From: Asterella californica
Taxonomy: Eukaryota; Streptophyta; Marchantiopsida; Marchantiales; Aytoniaceae
NCBI GenBank assembly: GCA_036924285.1
Contig: JAYKYS010000009.1
Location: 23,540,001-23,604,000 of the forward strand
Length of the DNA: 64,000 nucleotides
Direction of reading: 5' to 3'
Positions 13,050 to 25,849 of this stretch are shown one piece after another. The first letter of the stretch is position 1. Each line of letters opens with the position of its first letter. A program made the position numbers and the translations under genes. Under the pieces are notes generated by a model, which was not told the origin of the DNA, did not search any database, and worked only from the letters and a program-made list of their open reading frames with translations.

Positions 13050-15764
13050 ACGAAGACACGAGTAGGACATCAGTTGACTGAGGAGACGTGGAAAGAGCTC
13101 CAGATAGGAGGGGAGGATTTCTTGACTGAGGTTGAGGAGATAATGTTTGAGCTAATGATAATATATCATGGTTAAGCATTCTCTTTTTCAGTAGAGGAGA
13201 TAGGTTGTATGGACCCAAAGGTTATAGCGCTTATGGTTATATTCACAATCCCTCATGTGCTTTGGGATCTGAAACCGATCTCAGGTCCTCGTGCTTTATT
13301 GCCTAAACTCATCCAGTTGTTGAAAGAGAAGGTACAAATGAGGATACTTAAGCCGTCTGTGGGGTCATATTCTAGCAAGTGGTTCATTATACTCAAGAAG
13401 TCAGGAGCTTTGTGTTTATTCAAGACCTACAGTCTACGAATAACGTAACCATTCGTAACGTTGGGACGGGTCTTGTGATTGAGAGGTAGCAGAGGCATTT
13501 GCATGGAGAGCTATCTATTCGATAGAAGATCTATATTCTGGTTATGATCAGTTCCAACTGGCTGTAGAGAGTAGAGATCTAACTACTATACGTACGCCCC
13601 TGGGATTGATGCGGATGTGTACTCTTCCACAAGGAGCGACGAGCTCGATGACTCATATGCAGAATGCGATGCATAAAGTACTAAGGGAATTTGTGCTTGA
13701 TGTTACCATTTCATTTCTAGATGATATTCTTATAAAAGGTTGCGCAGTTGAAGACAAGGATGAAGCAGTACTTGCGAATGGATGTAAGAGGTTTGTTGCA
13801 GATCATATCAGGGATGTAGAACGTATCTTGACCCGTTTGGAGGAGGTACATCTCATCCTGTCAGGAACTAAGTCCAAGTTTGGTGTGTTTGAGATTTTAG
13901 TGGTTGGACATCTGTGTGGTGCCTTTGGAAGGCGACCAAATCCGGAGAAGGTTGAAGCCATAGCTAGGATGGCAGACTGTAAGAATATCACGGAGGTTCG
14001 ACGCTTTCTAGGTGCTTGTGTATTTTATCGTTTATCTATTCCTCATTATGCTCATGTTGCTGAGCCTTTGTATGCATTATTGAGGAAGGGTAAGAGGTTT
14101 GTATGGATCTCAGTCCATCGAGAAGCTATGAATATGTTGAAGGAGGCTCTACAGTCTCCACCTGTTTTGAGAAGAGTAGACTACGGGTGTGGAAGACCTG
14201 TCATTGTCACAATAGATACTAGTCCAAAGACGATTGGCTGGGCGATAGGTCAAGATGATGTGGATGGTATGCGGCTTACCTCTAGGTTTGGAGCTAGGAT
14301 CTTGACAGACAAGCAACGAGATTATCCTCAGGTGAAGCGTGAGTTGTGAGGAGCGGTGACAGCGATGAAGACAGACCGTGAGTTTCTGATTCGTGCTCAT
14401 GTAGTCCTAGAAACGAATTGTCTACCTCTACCAGGAATGATATCCAACTGTAACACGCCAGACATAGCGATGTTACGTTGGATTGCCTATATTAGAAGCC
14501 TGAATCCAGAGCTGAAGCATATAAAAGGAAAGGAGAATATGGTCATAGATATGTTGTCAAGGGCTCGATTTGTAGATGAGGATGTCATGTTTTCGGAAGC
14601 TGAGGAAGAAGAGAGAAAAGATACTCAGTGTCAGGTTAATCGACGAGCTACAAACTTGGAGCCGCTGCCGTTTAGAGAGGAGTTCTACACGAGAAGGTTA
14701 CGTGACATTGGATTCTTTCTGAGTTCTTTAAACTGGCGGGAGGGTTTGAGTGATGCAGAGTTCCGAGATGTAAGAAGGAAAGCATATGATTAACGAGATG
14801 GATATCTTTGGAAGCGTCCAAAGAGAAGAGATGGAGCACTTTTACCAGTTCTACCTATACAAAGTTGAAGGAGAGATACTGGTGGAGAGGACTTTATCAA
14901 GATGTGGTGAACTTTGTGAGTTCATGCTTGCACTGTCGATTTTATTCAAAGGTACGTTACAGAGATGGCTTGGTATCAACCTATTTGTCCAGTATCCATT
15001 TTCAATGGGTTCTTGATTTGGTAACAATGCCTCCTAGGTTATGGGGTATGAGATACTTGGTGTTGGCTCGAGAAGACCTCTCCAACTTTGTGGAAGGACG
15101 AGCTCTGAGGACGAAGACCACAGAAGAGATATGTAGATTTGTTCTTGTTCTATGAGCTGACATGTCGACTCATTGCACTACTATTGGGTACATATCCATT
15201 GAACTGATGCTGGGTCAGAAGCCGATTATGCCGGCAGAGGAGGATTTTCTTACATGAGCTACTTTACCGTGAAAAGAAAAAATGGACCGTGTATAACTTC
15301 TTGCACTTCGAATCAAGCAGTTGGAACATAGGGAGGAGGATCTTATAGAGGCACAACAGAAACTGAAAGAGGCCCGTCTCAAGAACAAGGACAAGTCTGA
15401 CAAGATCCACCGGCTCTGACCGAAGCCCATACATGTTGGAGACTGGGTTTTGGTGTATGATAGTACGTTAGAGAATCAGCACTCTACGGTTCGGAAATTT
15501 TCTAGGAGGTGGTTTGGTCCATATGTTGTCTTAGAAGTGCATCAGAATGCTACTTACTCTTTACGGGAGCTCGATGGTACACCTCTAAGACTTCCTGTTG
15601 CTGGTAAGCGTATCAAGTTGTTTAGAAAAAGAGGAGAAACCGTTGAGCTAGATGAATTTTTGGAGTCAGATCAGATGATGGATGCCGATGCAAATCTGCT
15701 ATCAGAAGAAGACACAGAGGACGTTGAAGAGGATGATGGCAATTTAGAGAACCTTGGAGACTAG
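13050..15764 (+). pseudogene. F1 Ty3/gypsy copy A: broken pol
   Basis: Remnant of a Pol polyprotein closest to copy C. It starts in the region just before RT (LQIGGEDFLTE), continues through RT with the MCTLPQGAT and FLDD motifs (about 13610-13735), RNase H (TIDTSPK near 14211, then NMVIDMLSRARF) and the integrase zinc region. At about 15150 the frame jumps from the integrase core entry to its C-terminal part, a deletion of about 250 bases relative to copy C that removes the second catalytic Asp and the Glu. The GPY/F-like module (WFGPYVVLEV) and acidic tail remain. Several stops and frameshifts are present. No gag is found upstream. Non-functional. Confidence 0.9.
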
Positions 15765-15953
15765 TGGAAAGGTTGGCACATACCAGAGATGTGCAAGTTG
15801 GGAGGGGGTGAATGTCATAGTACGTGGCGTTCAAGATGATGAAACAGAGCTTCAAAAGACACTCAACCAGCATTTGTTCAGGAAGCTGCGCCCTAGCTTA
15901 TCAAGCTGGGCAGGAACTAAGCTGGGGCTATGCTTGGCAAGCTGCCCCTTGTA
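15765..15953 (+). other. Copy A 3' end: hairpin, polypurine tract, LTR start
   Basis: Follows the pol remnant and matches the 3' ends of copies C and D. There is a GCACAT / ATGTGC hairpin, then the polypurine tract GGAGGGGGTGAA ending at 15812, then TGTC at 15813 where the 3' LTR should begin. The following 140 bases do not clearly match the other LTRs and are cut off by inverted copy B at 15954. Confidence 0.6.
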
Positions 15954-18786
15954 ACGGTACTATGAATTGTACGATCTGCCCACAAAGCAAATGGTAGCAG
16001 TCTAGGCCATTCACGGATCTTACCCTTGCATGCTTTTACCAAAGCTTTGATGATTGGCGGATGACCTCGTTCGCTTTAGCCATTCCTTTCAAGATTGTAA
16101 GTAGTGGTTTATGCCAACTTGATTCCCAATCGCTTGAAGAACTCAACTGCTTCTTGTGAATCCAGTTCACCCAGTGATCTTTTCCACACACCCATACCTA
16201 CAAATAACATCTTCAAGTAGAAAGCGACAGACACTAGCAGTGGTCTTTATCCTCAGGGCACGGCCTTCGACTTGGTTAGATAGATCTTCTCTAGCCAAGA
16301 CTAGATATCTCATTTGTCCAAGTCCAAATGACATAGTTACCAGATCAACTACCCATTTGTAATGAATGGCTAAAGGATAAGTAGGATGCAATCCATCACG
16401 ATGACGCACGTTGGAATACATCTGGCAAGGTATACAAGATGAAACAAACTGTACTACATCCTTATACATACCCTTCCACCAATACTTTTCCTTCATCTTG
16501 GCAAATGTAGCCCAAACTCCTCTATGACCGGTCCATAAACTCTCATGGAACTCCTTGATCAGCGTCTGCTGCAATTCCAAGTCACATACCACCCGCTGCG
16601 GTATACCTCCTTGTAGCTTCCATAGATGTCCTCCATGTAAAAAGTAACCATAAGCTATTCTACGGATCCTCTTGAAATCTACATCAGACCAGCCTTCTTG
16701 CCTTTCCAGTGAACTCAAATAGCGCTCAAGATCCAACCACTCGCCATCATACACAATTTCCTTAAATAACTCCAATGGAGCTGCAAAACAGCTTCTGTCC
16801 TTTCTAGCAAGAACACTAGAATAGAACTCTGTTCCCACATCCTCCTGATCATCTATCATTTCCTTCTCACCGTAATACCTAGCCCTTGATAACATATCTA
16901 CCACAGGATTGTCTTTTCCTGCAATATGTCTAAACTCTGGGTTCAAGGACTTGATATATGCTATCCACATCAACATAGCAATATCTGGAGTTGTACAGCT
17001 AGTGATCATTCCCAAGAGAGGTAAACAATCTTTCTCCACAACCACAGGTGCCCATGTCAAGTATTTCTTATCACTCTTCATCGTAGTAACTACTCCTCAT
17101 AGCTCTCTCTTGACCTGAGGGTAGTCTTTCTAACGTGAACTTAACACCTTAGCTCCAAAACGCATCACATATCTATTTCCATCCTCATCATCTTGTCCTA
17201 TAGTCCATCCAATGCCAATAAGACTAGTATCAACAGTAAGGATAACAGATCTGTCCAACTCATATGTTACCTTCCGTAGAGTTGGTGGTGAAGACAACAG
17301 ATCCTTCAACTTCTTCATAGACTCGCTTTGCTCCTCTTGCCATTGAAATCTTTGCCCCTTCCTCAGCAACTTGTACAACGGGTCTGCTACATGCGCAAAG
17401 TGTGAAATCCATATATGGTAAAACACACATGCAACTAGAAACCTTCTCACCTCGGTAATCGACCCACATGTCTCCTTCATCCTTCGAATGGCATCAACCT
17501 TGTTTGGACAAGGTATCCGACCATAAGATCCACATAGGTGCCCCACAATCAACACCTCCTGTTCTCCAAATACAGACTTTGCTCCTGATAAAGTCAAATG
17601 AACCTCCTCCAGTCGACTCAGTATCTTATCACAGTCAGATATGTGATCTGCAACAAACTTACGGCACCCCCTTTGATCCTTTACCTCATTCTTCTCCTCC
17701 TCAACACATCCTTTGATCGGCACATCATCAAGGAATGGCATAGTTTTTTCAAGAATGAAATCCCTCAAAACTTTATTCATGCCATTCATCATATGTGCTA
17801 CAGAATTGGTAGCACCTTGTGGCAAGGTGCACATCCTTAGTAACCCCAAAGGTGTCCTCATTGTAGTCAAATCTCTACTCTCAGAGGATAACTGAAACTG
17901 ATCATATCCTGAATATAAGTCTCCCATTGAATAGAAAGCACGACCAGCAAAAGCCTCTGCAAACTCATCTACAATAGGTCCTATATCCATATTCCTGATA
18001 GTCACCTTGTTAACTGGCTGCATATCTTGAATGAATCTCAAAGCTCCACTCTTCTTCATAACAATAAACCATCTGCTAGAGTAGAGAGCTATAGATGGTT
18101 CCAAGATACCCATCCTAATCCTCTCATTGAGCAAGTCTATCAGCTTTGGTAGATGAGCTCTAGGCACAAGGATAAGACGTAGATTCCAAGGCACATGCGA
18201 TATAGTAAAGATTACCATAGATGCAACACACTTGGATCTACACATCTTACTTCATGTGACTCAAACGCAAACGCCTTACCATGCCTAGATAGCATCTCCC
18301 TAAAGCTCTTCTTCTCTTGCTCCGTAAGAAATCCATCACCTCCAATCCTCAGTTCCTTCAGTGTTGTTTCTGTGAACTGGTGCCCAATTCTTCTCGGTCC
18401 TCTGAGCGTCGGTTCTCGTGCAGCTTGCTCCATTGCTCTTCTGATTGTAATCGAGTGGTAAAGACAAAGCCACTGGTTTGACTTTCTTCGCCACTGACTT
18501 GTACTTGGTCTCCACATACACCTCTTGTCGATCTATAAACTTATCAATTACATCATAAAGCTCCTTGGAGCTCACTCTCACCACTCTATCTACATCATCT
18601 ATAGAACTTTCTACTATAGATTTCAACTCCCCTATAGTATTTACCAACTATTGCTTTTCAAACACTCCAGATATGTATTCATCTCCTGCTAACTCTCCAC
18701 TGTCTCACAAAGACTGCTGTACATACTTCACATGTTGCCTCTCAAACCTCTTTAGATTCTCAACCTTCCTATAACACATTGATCCA
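15954..18786 (-). pseudogene. F1 copy B: pol, truncated in integrase
   Basis: Close relative of element D's pol, read on the - strand. RT (FLDD near 17740), RNase H (TVDTS near 17235, then VVDMLSRARY) and integrase follow in order. The copy stops at about 15954 inside the integrase core, at the point matching about 60466 in D, so the integrase C-terminus, polypurine tract and 3' LTR are missing. Frameshifts or stops lie near 18340, 18245, 17100 and 16170. Compared with D it also has a short duplication just after the gag end. Non-functional. Confidence 0.92.
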
Positions 18787-18859
18787 CATGACGTCAATCC
18801 TAAGAAGCTAGTGGATAAAGCTTCATGGATTGACGAGAATCGTTTCTCTACTGGATCAG

Positions 18860-18923
18860 GCGAGAATCCTTTCTCTACTGTACCGTTGAAGTCTCACTCT
18901 TCAGTGGTACTCTGCCAAAACCC
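18860..18923 (-). promoter_or_regulatory. Frameshift signal of copy B (degenerate)
   Basis: Read on the - strand: GGGTTTT heptamer (18917-18923), 6-nt spacer, stem 1 arms at 18899-18910 and 18880-18891, and a loop that can pair with 18860-18865. This is the arrangement seen in element D. Stem 1 has one extra mismatch here, and one stem 2 pair is changed from C-G to a wobble. The heptamer is in the Gag frame as X XXY YYZ. Confidence 0.7.
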
Positions 18924-21256
18924 CTGGACTCTCTAAACTCCTAAGTAATCTTAGGTAGTGGACGGTCCCTCAAGCTATCACGATTCCTCTCATGTTCTGC
19001 AGCAACGGTGAAAAACTGAACAGCTCTTTTGCCGTCTCTACTACGTATCTTAGCATAAGCTGAGCCATCATCCATAACTCGTGTCTCCATTCTAACAGTT
19101 GCCCTAGAATGATAGGATAGGTTGACATGTCTTGCACAAAGAAATTCTGAACATCACTGATGTCACCCACAATTACCTTGATGTTGGGACAAGCACCATA
19201 GAGTTCTCTCCTCTGGTTGTTGGCAGCACGGATAAGCCATCCATGGTCGGTGTCTATGGGCCATCTCTCACGCTTATACAGCTCCTTAGACATCAGATTA
19301 ATCTCTGAGCCATGATCAATCAACGCCACCATAGGTTCCTCTAGATCTCCCAACTTCACCAAGGTCTCTGTTATTGCTCTTGCCCAATGGTTGTGAGAGT
19401 AATGGCTCTTCTGCGATGCTTCCACCTCATCTTCAAACCTCACGTGTTGATACGATCTCCCTTTTGATACTTGAGAGCAGTAACCAGAAATCTCATCTTC
19501 CTCATCTTCCGACAGTTTGGTCCCTAGAGCGTTAAGCGTAGCTGCTTCACCCAAAATCTGACGTTTCCTCTTGATGATATCTATGATAACCTCATGGAAC
19601 TCACGCTTTGCAATCCCAAGAATCTCACCCAAAGTAAACTCAACCTTCCCATTCAAGATACGATTCTCTAACACCTGCTTCAGGTCTGTAGCAATCTCAA
19701 TGTCAGACTGAATGCATTTGTTTGTTTGCAGACAGTTTGTATGCAGACATCTTACCCTTCTCCTTGCTTCTCTCCTTCTCCTTGGGTGTTGTAGGTGGTA
19801 GATCCTCCATAGTCTCCTCTAGAGTAGGTGTTGTCTCCTGCCTTGTCTCTGGTCTAGCCCTTTCACTCCTTGTAGCAGGCCGTTTGGCTGTAGAAGCCTC
19901 ACCTGCATCCTCCCTCCTACGTTTTTCTTCTAGTACAGCTTCATGCTGACTTTTTGCAACATAAGCATGCACTGACATAGTATCCACAGGGTCATTCCAT
20001 CATGTAGTTTCTCGAATTGAGTTGCCAACCCTTCGTAGCATATCCTTGTCTAGCTCTGTTCTAGCTACGGACCGCACTACATCAGACCACAACCCAATAG
20101 TCCCTTTCTCTCTCTCCATCTCCACTTTCACTCCACAGGTAGCAGCATTCACAAGAGAAACAACATGTGATGCTGATATTTCATTCACAAGTCTCTTCAT
20201 ACCACCCTTGCCAAAGTTGGTTCCCAACATCATCCCAGTTTCTCTCAGATGGATCTTACCATCTTTGAAGAAGATCAGATCCTTCCTCAATGCATCTGAA
20301 AACTCTCCACAATCTCTTCTTACATGGTCTAGGCTATCACACCATATACAACGACGAACAAAGCCTTCTCTCATCTGAGGTCTCTGCATAGCAGGTTGTA
20401 CATTCTGCTCCTTCTCTTCTAACCTAGTGAGCTTAAGCTTAAGCTCCTTCATACCCTTAATCAACTCATCAAGCGGTGAGTCTTCCTCTCTAGCAATTAC
20501 CAAAGCGGGTTTAGTAGACAACTGCTTGACGTGAATTATCAGAGGTGCTGCTTCTCTTACCACCACCTTGTCTCTTCTTCTCTGTCTCTTGGTCAGCAAA
20601 GAGACAGCCTCTTCAACCTCCTTCCAATCAGTCTTCAATCCTCTCTCCTCACTCTTGTCTTCCAGCAACAGCTCAAGCTTCTCCTGAATAGTCACGTCCG
20701 CTGCTTGTAAGAAAAGCTCGGTCTTCTCCACCTCTAGTGTAAGCTTCTCTGTCCTAGAAAGCTGAGCATACTGACGATCAAACTCCCTTAACAACTCATT
20801 TACAGACAAACCTTTGTTAGGCTTAACCACCCACTCCAAGAACGTTCTCTTGGTCACCCTCTCTGAATCTTCAGTGTAGTACTCCTCCTTCAAAGCGCAC
20901 ATAAAGCTCTCCCAACTCTGTCCTTGCTGCTGCTTGAGCTCCTTCACACGCCCATGAATCTCAGGCACAACAGCAAGTTCAAAGTTCCCCACCATCTCCT
21001 TCTCAGGTACCTTGTTCACCTCCATCTCCCTAGCATAGTATCGCACTTACTTGGAAATGTCTGTCCCCTTGAACTGGTCCATCTGATGCACCACAGATTG
21101 CAACGCCTTGGTTGCTAATACCTCCTTCCTCTCTGTGCTCTGCTGCTGCTGCATAAACATGGAAAAAGCTTGGAACATCTTCATCGTAGCAGCATCCAAC
21201 TGAACAGGTTGCTGAGCAGCAGCAACACCTCCACTTGATGATCCTTGGTTGGCCAT
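18924..21256 (-). pseudogene. F1 copy B: gag-protease with three lesions
   Basis: Gag and protease polyprotein nearly identical to that of element D, starting with MANQGSSSGG at 21256. The zinc knuckle (CIWCDSLDH, C-X2-C-X4-H-X4-C) and the protease motif IDHGSEINLM are retained. Three inactivating changes relative to D: a nonsense codon after DISK (near 21046), a TGA in place of Gly near 20000, and a 22-base insertion near 19720 that shifts the frame. Otherwise the reading is continuous, so decay is fairly recent. Confidence 0.92.
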
Positions 21257-21331
21257 GATATCTGATCATGTAACACTCTCAAGAAAACTCTCACCCTAGG
21301 TGTTTCACGTCGAGTTCACCAAAAGAGAGTA
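21257..21331 (-). other. Copy B leader with candidate primer-binding site
   Basis: On the - strand this joins the LTR end to the gag ATG and matches the leader of element D. A TGGTGAACTCGACGTG segment lies about 10 bases after the LTR. It starts with TGG, as a tRNA primer-binding site should, but I cannot name the tRNA. Confidence 0.5.
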
Positions 21332-22613
21332 TGTCGGAGTGTGATCCGTCTACCTAGGAAAGCACCGGGCTTTTGGCTGTGGTTGTTTACTCAAGAGGTT
21401 GGCTTTCAGGTCACAACAGGGGCTATAAACACTCACACAGGTGTGTAGTATCCTCTAATATGCTCAAAAGCGAAATTTAGGTCTAACTAGTAGTAATAGG
21501 TTTAGGCGATGAACTTTGACACTCAAGGAGAGGAAAACTATGAAGGTTTAGACTTCTAAACTTCCCCTACATGTAAATAAGGTCCTACTGAACACACACA
21601 CGAAGTTTCACCCTGAGATCAAATTCTAGCACCGAGATGTTGACAGAAAAGTTCTGAGTAAGAAAATTATGACAATTTTTGGTACCCAGATGGCTATTTC
21701 AACCTAGAACAGAAGATTGGCTCGATGAATTTCAAATATTCTCACAGTATTTGAAGTCTACAGGATGCTGAACATCCCTGTGAAGTTGGGACTCCTGAAT
21801 GTACACAGAACTCCAGATCTCCTCCTCTGAAGTCGCTGCTCTAGATTAAGAGCTTTTCAGACCCCCTCAGCTTCAGCGGCCGCCATGAATTACTCAGTCG
21901 CTCAATCGATATGAAACTTTTTGGGAAATCGTAGCCCTGCTGGCAAAGAACACAACCTCAAAGTTTTGAAGCAATTCCCTCAAATCTGCTGCGAGTGACA
22001 CTGAAAACCCTAAATCCAACAAAAGTGCTACAATTCTAGCACAATTCGAACTTCAATTGGTCATAACTTCGTCTTTATTGCCTCAAATCGATCGAAAATT
22101 TCAATGTAAGTGCTTGGCATGACGAGCTCTCTCTCTTTGTGCTCTCAGATTTCGAAGATCACTCACCAATTGCTCGAAATCCACTCTAGAACTCTGTTTC
22201 TAAACTTAGAGTTTTACAAAAGACAAAAATGGACCAATGGGAGTTCATAGCTCCACTTGACTGTCCTTTTGTGCCTTAAACTACCTGGTAACTTATCTTC
22301 ACTCATAGGCTACCACGTCAAGCCCCCTAGAGTGCCAACGTAAAACTTAAACTACCTAAAACGACACGCAACCCCGAAAAATAACTTAAATCAGCTAGAA
22401 AGCGTGCATAAGCGACACACAAATACAACCCATGAGCTTAAGCCCTATCAACATGATAATCAACCTACTAAGACTCAAAATAGTGTTAACACCGTATGCA
22501 AAGGTGTCAAACATATAGATAAAGGACTAGAAGTAATATGAGCTAACTTCTAGAACTACTAAACTCAAGCGTCGGAGTAGAAGTCAAGCATGTAGCCGCC
22601 AAGTAGCGTGACA
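21332..22613 (-). repeat. F1 LTR shared by copy B and an upstream copy
   Basis: About 1282 bases in - orientation, bounded by TGTC/GACA ends, similar over its length to the 1373-base LTRs of element D but with indels. On one side it joins the B leader and gag. On the other it joins the 3' end of another F1 pol (22614-22868). So this one LTR is at once the 5' LTR of B and the 3' LTR of a second copy. Confidence 0.88.
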
Positions 22614-22868
22614 TCCACCCCCTCTGAACCTGCACATCCTCCGGTATGTGCCAGATCCAGATCAAGACTCTTCAGCTTTAGCTTTCAAATTCATCTTCAA
22701 CCTCAATTGAGTCTTCAGCTTCATCTTCAGTAAGCTCTGCAATGTTCTGGTCCTCCCCTCTCCTTCTAAAGAGCTTGATTCTCTTCCTTGCGACTGGTAT
22801 CTTGAGCACTGCACCATCTAACTCTCTCAAAGAGTATGTGGCATTCTTCATAAACTTCTATCGATGAC
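22614..22868 (-). pseudogene. F1 pol 3'-terminal fragment
   Basis: Read on the - strand this is the last part of an F1 Pol: the sequence matching LRELDGA-LKIPVA, the basic RIKLF stretch and the acidic tail, then the GCACAT/ATGTGC hairpin and the polypurine tract (22614-22625) directly against the LTR. It is abruptly joined at about 22868 to F2 sequence. Confidence 0.85.
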
Positions 22869-22993
22869 CGATAACCTCCTCCTAGAATAGTCACATATCG
22901 CAATGTGTCTTTGTGTTGAACAATCACTAGGTTCTCAAAAGTCATAGGCATAACTCTTCAAAATGTCTCTGCTTGTTGAGAACATGCATTCAC

Positions 22994-24065
22994 TCACATA
23001 TCCGGGTCATCAAGGTTCAGCACCTCAGTAGAATCACGACGAATGATCGAAGACAGATCTGGATCTCGATCATACAATAGAAAATACGATGAGAAAGAAG
23101 CCAAAGACGCTTGTCGGCTAAAACAGTAGCCCATAGCCAACCATGATAACTGCACATCCCAGTCTCCCAAGTGGCCTTTCTGCAAGCCATACTTGCGCAA
23201 TCATCTATTCACCGTCTGAACTACCCTCTCCGCCAAACCATCCGCCTCAGGATGATCTCGAGATGTAGTCAGATGATCAATCAGCGCCTGATCACACAAG
23301 GCCTGAAACTCACCAAGAAACTCGGTACCTTGGTCCGTCAGCACTTCAGCTGGTGCTCCAAAACGACTTAGCACTCGATCTAAGAACGCATACGCCGTCC
23401 TTTCACTTGCCTTGTCCGGTAATGCCACCAACTCAACCCACTTGGAGAAGTGCTCCATCATCACCAACATATATCAATGGTGACATACGGTCAACGGTAA
23501 GGGTCCGGTAAAATCCAAACTCCAACAGTAACCCAACCTCATAATCGGTAAAGGGTGTAACTGTGGAGTAGGAGCATTAAATGATGCTCGTACTCGATCA
23601 CAAACCACACATCATGCGACAAACTACTGCACATCGACGTGCATACCATGCCACCAATATTGTCCTTGGAGTAAGCTATGCGTATGCTTCACTCCAAAAA
23701 TGTCCCAACTCCTCACGAGCATGTCGTACTAACTGTGCTCTCTGAGATGAGTGTAGCACTATCCGTACTCTCTCATCATTCCACATTCGAAGTACATGTC
23801 GTCTTTCTCGTCGAAATCTCTTCGCTCGTTGAAGGACACGATCTCGCTCCTCGGCACTTACTGTGTCTATCACCATGTCAGTACGTAGATACTCCATTAC
23901 AGTCACATCGTCATGGATATCTCGCTGGTCTAGTACACCATCTCCACCCTCAAGATCTAGAGACTCATCATCTACTCTCTGACCAGAGAAAGATACGACA
24001 TGACCCTCCATACTAGAGTTCATAACCAACACATAAAGAAAGGCCGATGCATGCCACCATGACAC
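22994..24065 (-). pseudogene. F2 integrase
   Basis: Integrase joining element cDNA to host DNA. On the - strand the N-terminal part (24065-23676) includes an arginine-rich segment (RAKRFRRERRHVL) and is followed by the catalytic core. The core shows EHFSKWVELVALP, LTDQGTEF with the second catalytic Asp, and HPEADGLAER with the catalytic Glu (23470-23201). The following piece (23200-22994) continues to LNLDDPDM. Stops separate the pieces. The C-terminal end is lost at the F1 junction. It matches the + strand copy at 29421-30643. Confidence 0.9.
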
Positions 24066-24119
24066 TATCTCCTCATCAATCTCGTCATGCCATCAAGCCC
24101 CAGTCTGATCCTGCTGACT

Positions 24120-25417
24120 CGTGCATTAGTTACGACTCAACCCATCGACATCTAGGTTTGCAACTCTAGGTCTATGCACTACTTGGAAGTCATACTCTTA
24201 TAAGATTAGAGCCCATCGTGCAAGCTTCCTTGTAAGCTTGTCGGACTCCATTACCACTTGAGCGGTTGATGATCAGTGATGAGAGTAAAAGGGTTCTCAA
24301 ACAGATAACGTCAGAAGTGTGCAACAGCCCACACTGCAGCTAAACACTCCCTCTCGTACGAACTGTATCTCGTCTCTGCCGAATTGTTAGAGCGACTGGT
24401 ATACGCCACCACAAACTCTTTTTTCTCATCATCATGCTGTGTCAACACTGCTCCAAGTCCCAACATACTCTAATCAGTGTGCATTTGGAAAGGACGTCTT
24501 GTAACGGTCTCCTCAAGATGAGAGCAACATGCCAACTTATCCTTGAGCTCTACAAAAGCTCGCTCCTGCTCATCTCTCCATTGCCACTTCTGGTCCACCT
24601 TCATCAGCTTGATCAATGGCTTCGCAATTGCACTAAACCCTTTCACGTATCAACGATAGAAGTTCACCAAACCAACAAAAGTTCGAACTCGACTCACATT
24701 TGTGGGACGTGAGATACGTGCAATAGCCTCAACTTTCGTCTGTTGAACACCCAACCCACCTGGGTAGATTGTGTGACCCAGATACTCTACCAACTCTTGG
24801 AAGAACTTACACTTCCTATGGTGTAATTTCAACCCATGAGCTCTCAACCGCTTGAACACATCTCGTAAGTGTCTCTCGTGTTCCTCCATAGTAGCACTAT
24901 AGACTAAGATGTCGTCAATATAACATCTGACAAAATCCAATCCTGCTAGGATCTTGTCCATCACCCTCTAGAACTCAGTAGGAGAGTTCTTCAACCCAAA
25001 TGATAAAAACCGTCACTGATACAAACAATCCTTATCGTGAGAGTCAATTCTCCAGAATGCTGTCTTGGACTTATCTTCTTCTCTCACTGGCAACTGATGA
25101 TACCCTGCTCGAAGATCCAAAGTATTGAAGACCTTCACATAACCCATTGCATCGAAGATCTCCTCAGGTGTCAGCACGATATACTTATCGGACTTCGTCT
25201 GTCGATTGATAGGACGGTAGTCTCCACACATCCGTCTATCCGTGTAGTTGCCATACATATTTTTCTTTGCTGACATAACTATGACATATGCATATTCTTC
25301 ATGCGACATCTCCACCAACCCAACCTCCAACAAGTCTTGAGTCCTACTCTGGATCAAGGCTCTCTCCATGTCACTGTATCTATAAAGACGTCGAAAGATT
25401 GACGTGTCATTAGTCAA
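24120..25417 (-). pseudogene. F2 reverse transcriptase and RNase H
   Basis: RT signature pieces on the - strand: RRMCGDYRPINRQT, then TLDLRAGYHQLPV (25417-25013), then CYIDDILVY with the YxDD catalytic pair at about 24922-24911, then YLGHTIYPGG (24964-24650). RNase H follows, with its retained fragments [15 protein letters not shown] and ITDHQPLKW spread over frames at about 24640-24200. Frameshifts at about 25010 and 24650 and several stops make it non-functional. F2 has the standard YIDD box, unlike the FLDD of F1. Confidence 0.9.
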
Positions 25418-25844
25418 GTCGATCCAGTCCCTTCAAGGTACCCAAATCCTTCATACTAAATACAAAATAATTCCTGTAGCTCTTCAAGAATCTTTGTACT
25501 CTTCGTCTCTCCTCTCCTATAAGCTTGGGTCTAATCTCTAGTTCCCAAGTATCCTCTGTCACCATGCTAGAGGTAGAAGACGAAGTCATTGACTGCGATC
25601 TTGCAGGCTTTGGAGCAGTTTCCTTTTGCTCACCACGAACAACCTCCACCATCACTTTGTGAAAAACTCCTGCAGTCCTAATTGCAAGCTCCATACTCTC
25701 TCTTATGACATCTCGTGATGTTCTAAGATGACTAACTTCACATGTCTCGTCCTCAATGTTTATCTCCACCGACTCGATAGACAAAGAGCTCAAAAGTGTC
25801 CGAGCAGTAACACCAGTCAATCGCATCCCACGCTGCTCAGTCAT
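25410..25844 (-). pseudogene. F2 linker between methyltransferase and RT
   Basis: An open stretch of 144 codons on the - strand continuing directly from the methyltransferase region into RT. It contains no domain I recognise: a mixed segment, a Ser/Thr-rich linker (SQSMTSSSTSSM) and a lysine/arginine-rich part close to RT (IGEERRRVQRFLKSYRNYF). The last part is typical of what precedes gypsy RT. Confidence 0.7.
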
Positions 25845-25849
25845 CCAAG

